Shown here: positions 34,571-43,636 of the stretch, one piece after another
Position numbering within the stretch: the stretch's first letter is position 1
Layout of the letters: every line of letters starts with the position of its first letter
Assembly: GCA_900455155.1 (NCBI GenBank)
Contig: UGUC01000004.1
Coordinates: 434,001 to 498,000 of the forward strand
DNA: 64,000 nt
Origin: Providencia stuartii
GTDB taxonomy: Bacteria > Pseudomonadota > Gammaproteobacteria > Enterobacterales > Enterobacteriaceae
Direction: 5' to 3'
Notes under the pieces: generated by a model
What the model was told of the DNA's origin: nothing
Seen by the model: only the letters and a program-made list of their open reading frames with translations
Database searches by the model: none
Program-made: the position numbers and the translations under genes

Positions 34571-35179
34571 TTATCCTGCGCTGATTGATGGATTGATGAG
34601 TGTGAGCAGTAAATAAAGTGGCGGGTTGTCTGTCGTGATGAGTTGCCAGCCACATTGTGTCAGCAGTTCAGCTAGTGCGGCGATATCACCTCCGATTTTT
34701 ACAGGTAGGTGTGCGGTCTGATGACCGTCAGTATCAAAAGCCTGCTCCAGTGCATTTTTGGATAAACAGATGGTGTTGCTGAGCGTATCCGGGCTCACCG
34801 CATGTCGTCTGTGCCACGATTTATCACTCAATAACTGATAGGCAAAGCCTGCCTCCTTGGCCGATTCAAGCGCATAAGTGAGCCGGAACAGATCGCTCTG
34901 CTCGTGTAATGCGCCTGTACAGGAGCGGTACAGATAATCCAGTTTTTGTGGCAGTTTGGCCCGGCTCCCCAGTGTACGTCCCTGTTGAAGCAGCCAGTCA
35001 ATATCCGGCGTAACGTCACGGTCAAAACGGCGTTGCTTTTTGGCGGTTGCCAGCCAGCGTATTAAAAACAGGTTTTTCTGCATGTCGGACTGCACCAGCC
35101 CCTCCCTGCGGGCCAGATGCAGGGCAACCAGTGCACACCAGGCAAAATGCCCAGTTTTTCGGGTGATGGTCTGACTCAT
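34571..35179 (-). CDS. DUF2913-family protein
   Basis: 202-aa cytoplasmic protein on the opposite strand inside the transfer cluster. It shows the features I recall for DUF2913: TGHFAWCALVALHLARREG at the start, NLFLIRWLATAKKQRRF near 42, DIDWLLQQGRTLGS, and DLFRLTYALESAKEAGF near 105. The family is common in ICEs and islands of Enterobacterales and has no known function. It is divergent from the RAQPRD operon and shares a 147-bp intergenic region with conserved box B, so it could regulate the tra genes or be regulated with them; that is inference. Confidence 0.7.
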   Translation of the reverse strand: MSQTITRKTGHFAWCALVALHLARREGLVQSDMQKNLFLIRWLATAKKQRRFDRDVTPDIDWLLQQGRTLGSRAKLPQKLDYLYRSCTGALHEQSDLFRLTYALESAKEAGFAYQLLSDKSWHRRHAVSPDTLSNTICLSKNALEQAFDTDGHQTAHLPVKIGGDIAALAELLTQCGWQLITTDNPPLYLLLTLINPSISAG

Positions 35180-35220
35180 AGGCTCACTTTTATTTATTCA
35201 TTTCAGCTATTTTCGCAAAA

Positions 35221-35267
35221 AGCAAGCAATATAAAATTAAAAAATTTGGAAAAACTAATTGTTTGCT
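35221..35267. promoter_or_regulatory. Conserved box (copy B) flanked by an inverted repeat
   Basis: GGAAAAACTAATT at 35248-35260, the second of three copies in the window. Here it lies within an inverted repeat, AGCAAGCAAT (35221-35230) against ATTGTTTGCT (35258-35267), 9 of 10 bases pairing. It sits between the divergent DUF2913 and RAQPRD genes, so it is a likely control site for the pair. Confidence 0.5.
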
Positions 35268-35326
35268 GTTTTTTCTGTCCGCCTTTTTTACCCTGACTCC
35301 ACGTTAACCGTCTTTAAGGAGTCGTT

Positions 35327-35653
35327 ATGCGATTATTTTCTCCGCTTATTTCCCTGTTTGCGTTGGTTGTCAGTGCATTTGGGGTATTGCCTGCTCAGGC
35401 CGCTGAAAAAGATGAACTGGCGCTGACGTTAAAGCAGCTCGATCACATCCAGGCCAGCCTGGAGCGCGCCCGTATTCAGGCAAATCAGGACAATCACGCC
35501 CGTTTTTATTTTGATTATTCCCGCGCCTCCAGAGAGGTGGAGATTATCCGGCAGGGGATTGTCCGCTATCTGGAGCCTTCCCGGGCCCAGCCCACGGTGC
35601 CGGTTAATGTGGCGGAGCCGCTGCGCGGGGATTACCGCCGGGAGCAGCGATGA
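35327..35653 (+). CDS. RAQPRD-family ICE protein (TIGR01690)
   Basis: Small exported protein of 108 aa: signal peptide (SLFALVVSAFGVLPAQAAE), then KQLDHIQASLERARIQANQD, RFYFDYSRASREVEIIRQGI and YLEPSRAQP, the region that names the family. It is a periplasmic component of GI-type conjugation systems with unknown role. Strong ribosome-binding site AAGGAG. Its stop overlaps the next ATG. It starts the second transfer operon, downstream of box B. Confidence 0.88.
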   Translation: MRLFSPLISLFALVVSAFGVLPAQAAEKDELALTLKQLDHIQASLERARIQANQDNHARFYFDYSRASREVEIIRQGIVRYLEPSRAQPTVPVNVAEPLRGDYRREQR

Positions 35654-35889
35654 ATCCGTCACAGCAGGCGGCATTTGAGGCTGCTGCCGGCTCGGGGATG
35701 TCTCCGGCTGTTCTGAATCTGTTGTGTATCGGGGCATTACTGGCGGTGCTGTTTTTATGGGCAGCCTGGGGACTGGTTGATGTTTACCGGGGCTGGGCAA
35801 ATGAAAATGTTCGTACTGCAAGGGTGGGGCAGTTTGCTGTCCGGGCAGTGATATTACTGGTGGTCTGCATCTGGATGTTTGCCAGTTGA
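35650..35889 (+). CDS. TIGR03758-family ICE membrane protein
   Basis: 79 aa with two membrane segments (LNLLCIGALLAVLFLWAAWG near 20 and AVRAVILLVVCIWMF at the end) joined by VDVYRGWANENVRTARVGQ. Small VirB2/VirB3-region membrane subunit of the GI-type T4SS. ATGA overlap with the preceding gene. Confidence 0.82.
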   Translation: MNPSQQAAFEAAAGSGMSPAVLNLLCIGALLAVLFLWAAWGLVDVYRGWANENVRTARVGQFAVRAVILLVVCIWMFAS

Positions 35890-35930
35890 GTGTGCTGTTT
35901 AATTTATTTTACAGAATGAAAGGTCATTTT

Positions 35931-36299
35931 ATGGATATGAAATCATTTTGGGGACGTGGTGTCCGTCGTATTGGTGCGTCAGTGGTGACGTTATTCACTT
36001 TATTCAGTCTGATGCCGGCGTATGCCGCACTGCCTTCGGTGGAACCCCCTTCTTCCGGTGGCGGCGGCGGACTGATGGACACCATTAAAGGCTATCTTAA
36101 TGACGGCATTGTGATTGGCGGGCTGGTTGTGGCTGCGACGGCTTTTATCGTGGTGGCCATTGCCGCGGTCACCACGTTCAATGAAGTGCGCGACCAAAAG
36201 GCTGGCTGGGGTAAATTCGGTACAATTATTGTAGTCGGTGTCGTCCTGATTGTGGCGGTCGTCTGGCTGGCCGGAAAATCCGCCACTATTATTTTTTAA
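35931..36299 (+). CDS. TIGR03745-family ICE membrane protein (pilin-like)
   Basis: About 122 aa: signal segment (VVTLFTLFSLMPAYAAL), a glycine-rich linker, then two hydrophobic helices (VIGGLVVAATAFIVVAIAAV and GTIIVVGVVLIVAVVWLAGK) separated by NEVRDQKAGWGKF. Size and topology resemble VirB2/TraA-type pilins, so it is probably the major pilin or channel subunit. I chose the ATG at 35931, which has AAAGG 8 nt before it. An ATG at 35916 is also in frame. Confidence 0.78.
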   Translation: MDMKSFWGRGVRRIGASVVTLFTLFSLMPAYAALPSVEPPSSGGGGGLMDTIKGYLNDGIVIGGLVVAATAFIVVAIAAVTTFNEVRDQKAGWGKFGTIIVVGVVLIVAVVWLAGKSATIIF

Positions 36300-36311
36300 G
36301 CGGAGGCAACG

Positions 36312-36728
36312 ATGCAGACCATCGATTTTATGCCGGATCGCTTAAATGCAGAGCCCACCGTCTTTCGCGGATTTACCACCCATGAAATGTTTGCCGCCGC
36401 CGGTGTCGGTTGTGTGGGCGGGAGCGTTATCAGTATCCCGCTGTTACCGCTGGCCGGGTGGGTGATCCTGCCGACCGGCGCGTTGATAATGCCGCTGTTG
36501 GTGGTGTTTTTTGGCGGCACTTTTCTGACCCGTATCAAACGCGGAAAACCGGAAAATTATCTCTACCGCCGATTGTCCTGGAAACTGCAAACCGGGTTTG
36601 CCCGCACATTGCCGCTGACCGGACGGCTGACTGAAAAATCCCTCATCACCGTATCTCAGGGCTGGTTTTTACGCCGGACGCAGGCGCTGTCACTGTGCCG
36701 GTATATCGCCGGAGGCCGCCATGAGTAA
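36312..36728 (+). CDS. TIGR03750-family ICE protein (VirB3/TraL-like)
   Basis: 138 aa: FMPDRLNAEPTVFRGFTTHE, two adjacent membrane helices near residues 30-75 (GWVILPTGALIMPLLVVFFG), then IKRGKPENYLYRRLSWKLQ. This matches the TraL/VirB3-like subunit of GI systems, placed between the pilin and the VirB8-like protein. Overlaps the next gene by 8 bp. Confidence 0.84.
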   Translation: MQTIDFMPDRLNAEPTVFRGFTTHEMFAAAGVGCVGGSVISIPLLPLAGWVILPTGALIMPLLVVFFGGTFLTRIKRGKPENYLYRRLSWKLQTGFARTLPLTGRLTEKSLITVSQGWFLRRTQALSLCRYIAGGRHE

Positions 36729-37365
36729 ATTTCGTCATGCCCTGCAAAATCGGGACCAGCACATTCTGACACTGCGGATGATCTGCGGGGTGCTGGTGCT
36801 CTGCCTGTTTGTGGCCTTTGCCGGCTGGATGCGGGCGCCGGCTAAACTGACGATCCATAATCCGCCGGATTTGCGCTCCGGCAGTACCCGGGCATGGTGG
36901 GAAGTGCCGCTGCCGACGGTGTACGCTTTCAGCTTTTATATTTTTCAGCAACTGAATGCCTGGCCGAAAGACGGCGAGGTGGATTATCCGCGAAAGATTG
37001 CACAGCTCAGTGCCTATCTGACGCCGTCCTGCCGGGCGTATTTTGAGAAAGAGGCCGCTTACCGTACTACGCTCGGGGAGCTGAAAGGGCGTTCCCGGGT
37101 GGTGTATGAGATCCCGGGACGCGGGTTCAGTGAGGATAAAGTCCGGGTGATTGACCGGGATAACTGGATCGTGCGCCTGGATTTGGTAGCGGATGAATAT
37201 TTTAGCGCGGAGCCGGTCAAGCGAGCGACGGTACGTTATCCGGTGAAAGTGGTGCGCTGGGAGGGCGATCCGGAAAGTAATCCGTTTGGTCTGGCCCTGG
37301 ACTGCTATGACGGGCTGCCTCAGCGTCTGGAAGCGGCGGAGCAGAATAAGGAGGTCAGTCAATGA
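36721..37365 (+). CDS. TIGR03746-family ICE protein (VirB8/TraE-like)
   Basis: 214 aa with a single N-terminal membrane helix (MICGVLVLCLFVAFAGWMR) and a periplasmic domain including PPDLRSGSTRAWWEVPLPTV, FYIFQQLNAWPKDGEVDYP and VRYPVKVVRWEGDPESNP. The architecture and operon place are those of the PFL_4703 family, the inner-membrane scaffold equivalent to TraE/VirB8. ATGA overlap with the next gene. Confidence 0.85.
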   Translation: MSKFRHALQNRDQHILTLRMICGVLVLCLFVAFAGWMRAPAKLTIHNPPDLRSGSTRAWWEVPLPTVYAFSFYIFQQLNAWPKDGEVDYPRKIAQLSAYLTPSCRAYFEKEAAYRTTLGELKGRSRVVYEIPGRGFSEDKVRVIDRDNWIVRLDLVADEYFSAEPVKRATVRYPVKVVRWEGDPESNPFGLALDCYDGLPQRLEAAEQNKEVSQ

Positions 37366-38258
37366 GCATAAAACGTCATCTGACGGCCTGTGCTCTGGGG
37401 ATTTCGGCGGTGTTTTCTGTGGCCGCTCTGCCGCTGCCGGTGCAGGCGGTAGAGCTGGTCCGCTGGGAGCGTATTCCGTTACCGGTTTCTCTGCATGTGG
37501 GGGAAGAGCGCATTGTGTTTGTGGAAAAAAATGTGCGTGTCGGTTTTCCACCGTCTCTGAATGAGAAACTGCGGATCCAGAGTACCGGAGGGGCGGTGTA
37601 CCTGCGGGCGGAAAGCGCCTTCCCGCAGACCCGCCTTCAGTTACAGGATGTGGAAAGCGGGGAAATCCTGTTGCTGGATGTGACGGCCACTGCCGGTAAA
37701 GGGAAGCTGGAGCCGGTGCGGGTGGTGTACAGCGGTGAAGTCAGTACGCAGCGTGACAGTCAGAGCGTCAGACGCAGCGGGCAGGCTGCGGGGGCAGCAG
37801 CCGATGCCGTACCGGAAAGCGTGGACCGCAAAGCGAAAACCCGTTATCCGGCGCCGTTACCGGTCTTACTGACCCGTTATGCCGCCCAGAGTCTGTATGC
37901 ACCGTTAAGAACAGTGGAGCCGGTGTCCGGCGTACAACCTTTGCCACTGACCTTACCAAAAACACTGACAGCACTCTACCCGTCTGAACCACTGATCGCG
38001 CGGCCGCTGGCCGGCTGGCAGGCGGCGGAGTACCGGGTGGTGGCGGTGAAACTGACCAATCAGTCCGCTCAGAAAGTCGTGCTGGATCCCCGTCAGTTGC
38101 AGGGGCAGTTTGTCAGCGCCACGTTCCAGCATCAGTGGCTGGACGCGAAGGGCACACCGGAGGATACCACCACAGTGTATCTGGTGATGAAAGGCAAACC
38201 GGATAAGGCGTTTCCTGCGGAGCCGCCTGTCCGGAGGACGGGAGGGAAAGCCCGATGA
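37362..38258 (+). CDS. TIGR03749-family ICE protein (TraK/VirB9-like)
   Basis: 298 aa: signal peptide (ISAVFSVAALPLPVQAVE), then VELVRWERIPLPVSLHVGEE and IVFVEKNVRVGFPPSLNEKL as in TraK-like secretin components of the outer-membrane core complex, and a C-terminal VAVKLTNQSAQKVVLDPRQL and GQFVSATFQHQWL. This is the PFL_4704 family. Coupled by overlap at both ends. Confidence 0.85.
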   Translation: MSIKRHLTACALGISAVFSVAALPLPVQAVELVRWERIPLPVSLHVGEERIVFVEKNVRVGFPPSLNEKLRIQSTGGAVYLRAESAFPQTRLQLQDVESGEILLLDVTATAGKGKLEPVRVVYSGEVSTQRDSQSVRRSGQAAGAAADAVPESVDRKAKTRYPAPLPVLLTRYAAQSLYAPLRTVEPVSGVQPLPLTLPKTLTALYPSEPLIARPLAGWQAAEYRVVAVKLTNQSAQKVVLDPRQLQGQFVSATFQHQWLDAKGTPEDTTTVYLVMKGKPDKAFPAEPPVRRTGGKAR

Positions 38259-39751
38259 AAGTGAAATCCAATACGCTGGTCAAAATTCTGGTGCCGTCCG
38301 CACTGGCGTTGGCGGTGCTGATTGGTATCAAAAGCTGCCAGCCCGACACGCCGGTCACCGGCAGCGGACAGGACAACCTGTCTCAGTCAATCAATGACCT
38401 TGACCCAGGGGAGCTGAAGTCACTCGGGATTGAGGGGGATACCCCGGCCGATACACTGAGGACGCTGATTGGCACTATGAAAACGGTACGTGACCGTCAG
38501 GCGGAATTGATCGCCCAGAATGAGAAATTGCTGGAAGAGAATGCGCAGCTGCGTAACCGGCAGCAGAATGTGTCGGGGCAGATCCAGTCTGCGGTGGCTT
38601 CCGTCCGTCAGGAAGCGGAGAGTCAGCAGCGTGCCCTGCAACAGGAGCAGCAGACACTGATGCGGCGTCTGGATAGCCTGGGGGAAACGCTGACAGCATC
38701 AGGTGGTCAGCCGGCTCAGGGCAGCGGACAAGGCGATATTCCGCTGGGACTGGGGCTGGATACCGGGGGCAGCGGACTGACGGTGAAAGACGGGTTGCTG
38801 TGGGCTGAGCCGCAGGATGCACAACCGGCTGAACCGGGGCGGATGGTGAACGGACAACCGGCTAAACCGGCGTTTCCGACCTCTTTTCTGGAGGATAACG
38901 CCATTACCCGTCAGAAAGCGGAACTGGACCGGGTGGCCAAAAATCAGCGCACGCTCTCCGGTACAGTGGACGGTGAGGCCCATACCGAACCGGCGTACAC
39001 GATACCGGAGAATGCCACCCTGGTGGGCAGCCAGGCGATGACGGCGTTGCTGGGGCGGGTGCCCATTGACGGTAAAGTGACCGATCCGTATCCGTTCAAG
39101 GTGGTGGTGGGAAAAGACAACCTCACGGCGAACGGCATTGAGTTACCGGATGTGGAAGGGGCGGTGATCAGCGGCTCGGCCACCGGTGACTGGACATTGT
39201 CCTGTGTGCGCGGGGATATCACCTCGATCACCTTTGTTTTTACGGACGGCACGATCCGCACGGTGCCGAAGCCGGCTGACCGGACGGACGGCGGCAGTCA
39301 GGCCAACAGCGGACAGAATGCCCGTAATAACGGCGGGTCGCTCGGCTGGATTTCAGATGAGAGCGGGATCCCGTGTATCAGCGGTGAACGTAAAACCAAT
39401 GCCGGCACCTATCTGCCGACCCTGTTTGCCCTGACGGCAGCGGCCTCGGCCGGGGATGCGATGTCGCAGAGTCAGTATACCGCGCAGAACAACGGGTACG
39501 GTATCACCTCCTCGCTCTCCGGGGATGCGGGGAAAGCGGCGCTGGGCAGTGCCATCGGCGGCGGGTTTAAGGATGTGGCGGACTGGGTGAAATCCCGCTA
39601 CGGGCAGACCTTTGATGCGGTGTATGTGCCGCCGGGGCAGAAAGTCGCGGTGCATATCAGCCGTCAGATCCCGGTGGATTATGAATCGCAGGGACGCCGG
39701 GTGAATTACGGTTTTTCACTGACAGAGGGTGAGGAAGGAGGTCTGGAGTGA
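38255..39751 (+). CDS. TIGR03752-family ICE protein (TraB/VirB10-like)
   Basis: 498 aa: one N-terminal membrane helix (ILVPSALALAVLIGIKSC), a coiled coil (KTVRDRQAELIAQNEKLLEE, then glutamine-rich), a proline-rich linker, and a C-terminal barrel domain with ENATLVGSQAMTALLGRVP, PYPFKVVVGKDNLTANGIEL and VYVPPGQKVAVHISRQIPVD. It spans inner and outer membranes and conveys ATPase energy to the channel, as TraB/VirB10 do. Frame intact. Confidence 0.87.
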   Translation: MKVKSNTLVKILVPSALALAVLIGIKSCQPDTPVTGSGQDNLSQSINDLDPGELKSLGIEGDTPADTLRTLIGTMKTVRDRQAELIAQNEKLLEENAQLRNRQQNVSGQIQSAVASVRQEAESQQRALQQEQQTLMRRLDSLGETLTASGGQPAQGSGQGDIPLGLGLDTGGSGLTVKDGLLWAEPQDAQPAEPGRMVNGQPAKPAFPTSFLEDNAITRQKAELDRVAKNQRTLSGTVDGEAHTEPAYTIPENATLVGSQAMTALLGRVPIDGKVTDPYPFKVVVGKDNLTANGIELPDVEGAVISGSATGDWTLSCVRGDITSITFVFTDGTIRTVPKPADRTDGGSQANSGQNARNNGGSLGWISDESGIPCISGERKTNAGTYLPTLFALTAAASAGDAMSQSQYTAQNNGYGITSSLSGDAGKAALGSAIGGGFKDVADWVKSRYGQTFDAVYVPPGQKVAVHISRQIPVDYESQGRRVNYGFSLTEGEEGGLE

Positions 39752-40206
39752 CGTATTTTGCAAAGCCGGGGGTGCTGGCTGTGACGCCGGTGACGTTTCC
39801 GCTGGTGTTTGTGTTCAGTGCCGGACAGGCCGGTTGTACTGGAAGTCATTTTTGCCTGACGGTGGCCGGTCATCAGGTGTTTGATGAGGAGCAACAGCAG
39901 CTGATTGCCGGCATGTCACCGGCGACGATACAGCTGGCGTGGCAGAGTACCGCCGGTGAGACGCCCGGGGCGGTTCTGTCTGTGGGCCGTCACCGGGTGG
40001 GGCTGAGTGACAACGACATTACCGTTTACCGGTTTGCCCCGCGGGATGAGGCGTGGCCGCAGGACAGTGACTGGGATCGCCTGCTGTACACCGTTTTTAA
40101 AGGGGAGGCGCCGGATAAAGCCGGCTGGCAATGTGTGCCTTTTTCACTATCTGAACTGAGCTGTCACGGTGAGTTTGCCCGGCTGACCTGCCGGGGGCGA
40201 TCCTGA
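39748..40206 (+). CDS. Hypothetical protein between TraB-like and lipoprotein genes
   Basis: 152 aa starting with GTG overlapping the previous stop. A weakly hydrophobic start (LAVTPVTFPLVFVFSAGQAG) could be an export signal. It then reads SHFCLTVAGHQVFDEEQQQL and WDRLLYTVFKGEAPDKAGWQ and contains four cysteines, suggesting a small disulfide-bonded periplasmic domain. This slot is usually empty in the standard GI-T4SS order I know, so it may be an accessory found in this ICE group. Family not recognised. Confidence 0.55.
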   Translation: MTYFAKPGVLAVTPVTFPLVFVFSAGQAGCTGSHFCLTVAGHQVFDEEQQQLIAGMSPATIQLAWQSTAGETPGAVLSVGRHRVGLSDNDITVYRFAPRDEAWPQDSDWDRLLYTVFKGEAPDKAGWQCVPFSLSELSCHGEFARLTCRGRS

Positions 40207-40228
40207 AGGGCGCGGGAGGCGTCATATC

Positions 40229-40666
40229 ATGAGAATGATGAAATGTGTGATGAAAAGCAGAGTGCTGTGCGCACTGGTGTTGTTGCTGGCCGGCTGTGCC
40301 ACCTCCAAAGAGGAGCTGCTGCCGGCGGGAAACAGCGACATGATGGCCATCTGGTCCGGCAGACAGGCTGATCCGAACGGTGCGGCGGACAGCCGGACGG
40401 TGACGGAGACCGCCCGCAGCGCCCTGCGACGCGCCCTGACGAATGATGAAGCCGCGCGCCTTCAGCAGGCGGACACCGCGTATACCCGGACACAAAGCAG
40501 TGAGATCCATCAGCAGTTTCCGCGTCTGCCGAACCCGGACATGGTGATGTATGTGTTCCCGCATCTCTCGGCCGGCAATCTGCCGGTGCCGGGATACAGT
40601 ACGGTGTTTCCGTTTTACCATCAAGTGCAGTATGCCCTGCCGGGTGAGCGTGTGGAGGGCTTGTGA
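40229..40666 (+). CDS. TIGR03751-family conjugative lipoprotein
   Basis: 145 aa with a lipobox (ALVLLLAGCATSKEELLP, cysteine near 23) and a conserved tail RLPNPDMVMYVFPHLSAGN then VPGYSTVFPFYHQVQYALPG, the PFL_4705-region lipoprotein of GI systems, probably the TraV/VirB7-like outer-membrane component. GGGAGG lies 9 nt before the ATG. The stop shares TGATG with the ATPase start. Confidence 0.83.
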   Translation: MRMMKCVMKSRVLCALVLLLAGCATSKEELLPAGNSDMMAIWSGRQADPNGAADSRTVTETARSALRRALTNDEAARLQQADTAYTRTQSSEIHQQFPRLPNPDMVMYVFPHLSAGNLPVPGYSTVFPFYHQVQYALPGERVEGL

Positions 40667-43541
40667 TGGGATTTTCATTATTCCGCTCACGCCGGAAAGC
40701 GCAGGCGGTTTCTGCTGAAAAAACGGATGAAAACAAGGCTGACAAAACCGTACACCGCAGTACACCGGCAGAGAATGCCGGTTTAGGCCGTCAGCCGCTT
40801 TCCCGGCCGGGAAAAATGACCCGGGCGGATGAGCAGAAGATTTACCATGCGAATCCGTCCTTTATTGATTACCTGCCCTGGGTGGAATTTCTGGATGAGG
40901 AGCAATGCCTGCTGCTTGATGACGGGGTGTCGGTCGGGGCGGTGTATGCCGTTGAGCCGGCGCCGACGGAAGGGCGCTCTGCCGGCCGTCTGCTCGAAAT
41001 CCGGGATGCGGTGGAGGATGCGCTTCAGGACAGTCTGGATGAGCATGATGATAACCCGTGGGTGGTGCAGTTTTTTTGTCAGGATGAGGACGACGTGAGC
41101 GTCACACTGGCCACATTGCGGGACTATATCCTGCCGGCGGCCCGGGGCACCGCGTTTACCGAAGCCTGGCTGACCGAAATGGCGCGTCATTTACGGGGGA
41201 TTGCCCGTCCGGAAGGGCTGTTTAAGGACACGGAGGTGACCGGACAACCCTGGCGCGGACAGCAGCGCCGGACCCGGATGGTGGTTTACCGCCGGCTGGG
41301 GAACAGCTATACCGATCCGATGCCGCCGGTGGCGATGCTCAATCAGATGTGTGACCGGCTGGTCAGCAGTCTGGGCAGTGCCGGCGTGCAGTGTGTCCGC
41401 CAGGACGGGAGGCAGGGTGCATCAGTGGCTGCTGCGTCATTTCAATCCGGCCCCTGACTGGGTGGACCGGGAGACGCTGTACCGGGAAGGGGCGTACTGG
41501 CCGGCGGCGGAGGAAGCCCCGGGCACCCTGCCGGTGCTGAAGGATTTTGCGGAAACGCTGTGGTTTACCCCGCCCCCGGTCGGATGTGGAAAACGGCGTG
41601 TGGTGGTTTGATAACCTGGCGCACGGTGTGGTGAATATCGAAAAACTGCGTAAAGCCCCGGGGCCGGGGCCACCTGACCGGGGAGCAGAAGCGCGGTGAC
41701 AAAAATATCAATGCGCTGGATGGACCTGTTTCCGGAAGGGACGATGCTGTCGATGACCATCGTCACACAGCCTCAGGATACGCTGGAGCAGGAATTTACC
41801 CGGCTGGGGGAAAAACTCGGTGGGGGAAAACACCGACTCGCAACGTACCCGCCGGGATGTGGAAACCGCCAGAGGTTTACTGGGGCACCGCCATAAGCTT
41901 TACCGGGCCTCCCTGTCATTGCTGCTGCGTGCCGGCTCGGTGGAGGAACTGAACAAAAAGCGCGTGGATCTGACGGCCACGCTGCTGAATGCCGGTCTGG
42001 AGCCGGTGAAGCCGGAATATGATGTGGCGCCGCTGAACGGGTATCTGCGTGCCCTGCCGATGTGTTTTGACCCGCAGACGGATAAAAAACACTGGTATAC
42101 CCGGCTGACCTGGGTACAGCACCTGGCCGGATTACTGCCGGTGACCGGGCGCACCAGCGGCACCGGGCATCCCGGCTGGAGTTTCTTTAACCGGGGCGGC
42201 GGGGTGCTGACCTTTGATCCGCAGAATAAACAGGATCGTACCCAGAATGCGCATCTGCTGTTATTCGGTCCCACCGGGGCCGGTAAATCCGCCACCTTAT
42301 GCGCACAGTTATCGCAGCTGATGGCGGGTCCCGCCGTCCGCGTCTGTTTATTGCGGAGGCCGGTAACTCCTTTGGTTTACTGGCGGACTATTACGCCAGT
42401 CTGGGGCTGAGTGTCAATAAGGTCAGTGTCAAGCCCGGCAGCGGGGTGCGTCTGCCGCTGTTTGCGGATGCGCATCAGCTGCTGATGATGGATGAACAGC
42501 GTCTGGCACTGAATGCGGATGAACTGCCAGAGACGGACAGTGAATCTGAGGATGATGACGGGCAGCGTGACATTCTGGGGGAAATGGAAATCTCCGCCCG
42601 CATGATGATCACCGGCGGGGATGTGCGGGAAGAAGCGGAGCTGAAGCGGGCTGACCGGGCGATGATCCGCCGGGCGCTGATGGCGGGGGCCCGGGCGTCT
42701 TATGCCGCCGACCGGCAGATGCTGCCGGCGGATTTGCAGGAGGCGCTGTATGCCCTCTCCCGGGGGGGAAGGTGAAGAGGAAGGGCGGGCATTAAATCCG
42801 CAGCGCCGGGCGAAAGCGGCCGAAATGGCGGAATCCCTGGGGATGTTTACCGAACTGGGCAGTTTTGAGCATGAGCTGTTTAATCTGCCGGGGGAGCTGT
42901 GGCCGGAGGCGGATGTGACCCTGATTGATTTGGGGCACCTGGCGCGGGAAGGGTATGAGGCCCAGATGGCGCTGACGATGGTGAGTCTTATCAACTCCAT
43001 CAACAATATTGCCGAGCGGGATCAGTACCGGGCCCGGGACATTAATTTTGTGGTGGATGAGGCGCATATCGTGACGGTCAACCCGCTGTTATCCCCCTAT
43101 GTGACCAAAGTGGTGAAAATGTGGCGGAAACTGGGGGCCTGGCTGTGGCTGGCGACCCAGAACCTCGATGACTATCCGGACTGTGCCGAGAAAATGCTCA
43201 ATATGGCGGAGTGGTGGGTGTGTCTGACGATGCCGCAGAAAGAGGTGGAGGCAATCGCCCGCTTTAAGACGCTCAGTGAGGAGCAGAAACAGGTGCTGCT
43301 GTCCGCAGCCAAACTCTCCGGCTGTTACACGGAAGGGGTGGTGCTGGCGCGGAAAGTGGAGGCGCTGTTCCGGGTGGTACAGCCGAGCTTATATCTGGCG
43401 CTGGGGATGACGGAAAAAGAGGAGAAGCAGCAACGGCGGGTGCTGATGGAGCAATACGGATGCAGTGAGCTGGAAGCGGCGTTCAGGGTGGCAGATGAAC
43501 TTGACCGGAAACGGGGGTTACCGCCCCGGGTGCCGGGATGA
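40666..43541 (+). CDS. Conjugative transfer ATPase (TIGR03744, VirB4/TraC-like), many frame breaks
   Basis: Cytoplasmic ATPase that powers pilus and channel assembly. The reconstruction gives about 955 aa: N-terminal FIDYLPWVEFLDEEQCLLLD, a central region with RRDVETARGLLGHRHKLYRA, Walker A LLLFGPTGAGKSATL near residue 540, Walker B-like RDINFVVDEAHIV near 795, then KMWRKLGAWLWLATQNLDDY and CSELEAAFRVADELDRK at the end. Frames change near 41410, 41574-41578, 41660, 41712, 41819, 42325-42333 (two bases) and 42764-42770 (G7). All are explained by extra single bases and no catalytic motif is lost. Starts in TGATG with the lipoprotein gene. Confidence 0.83.
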
Positions 43542-43563
43542 TGAAACGGGTGGAGCAGGGAGT

Positions 43564-43594
43564 GGGTAAACCGTGTTGCAGCACGGCTTTACCC
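43564..43594. terminator. Inverted repeat between the ATPase and taaP genes
   Basis: GGGTAAACCGTG (43564-43575) faces CACGGCTTTACCC (43582-43594), about 12 pairs with one mismatch. There is no T-tract, so it may be a processing site, a mark of the taaP insertion boundary, or part of the taaP leader. Confidence 0.4.
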
Positions 43595-43636
43595 GGCCGC
43601 TTCATTGGGTATGTTAAAAAGAGGAAACATGACGTC

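Noticed and set aside
36646..37551. Minus-strand frame of 301 codons
   Set aside because: It is antisense to the overlapping TIGR03750/03746/03749 genes, is proline/arginine-rich from GC-rich shadow reading, and has no recognisable motif.
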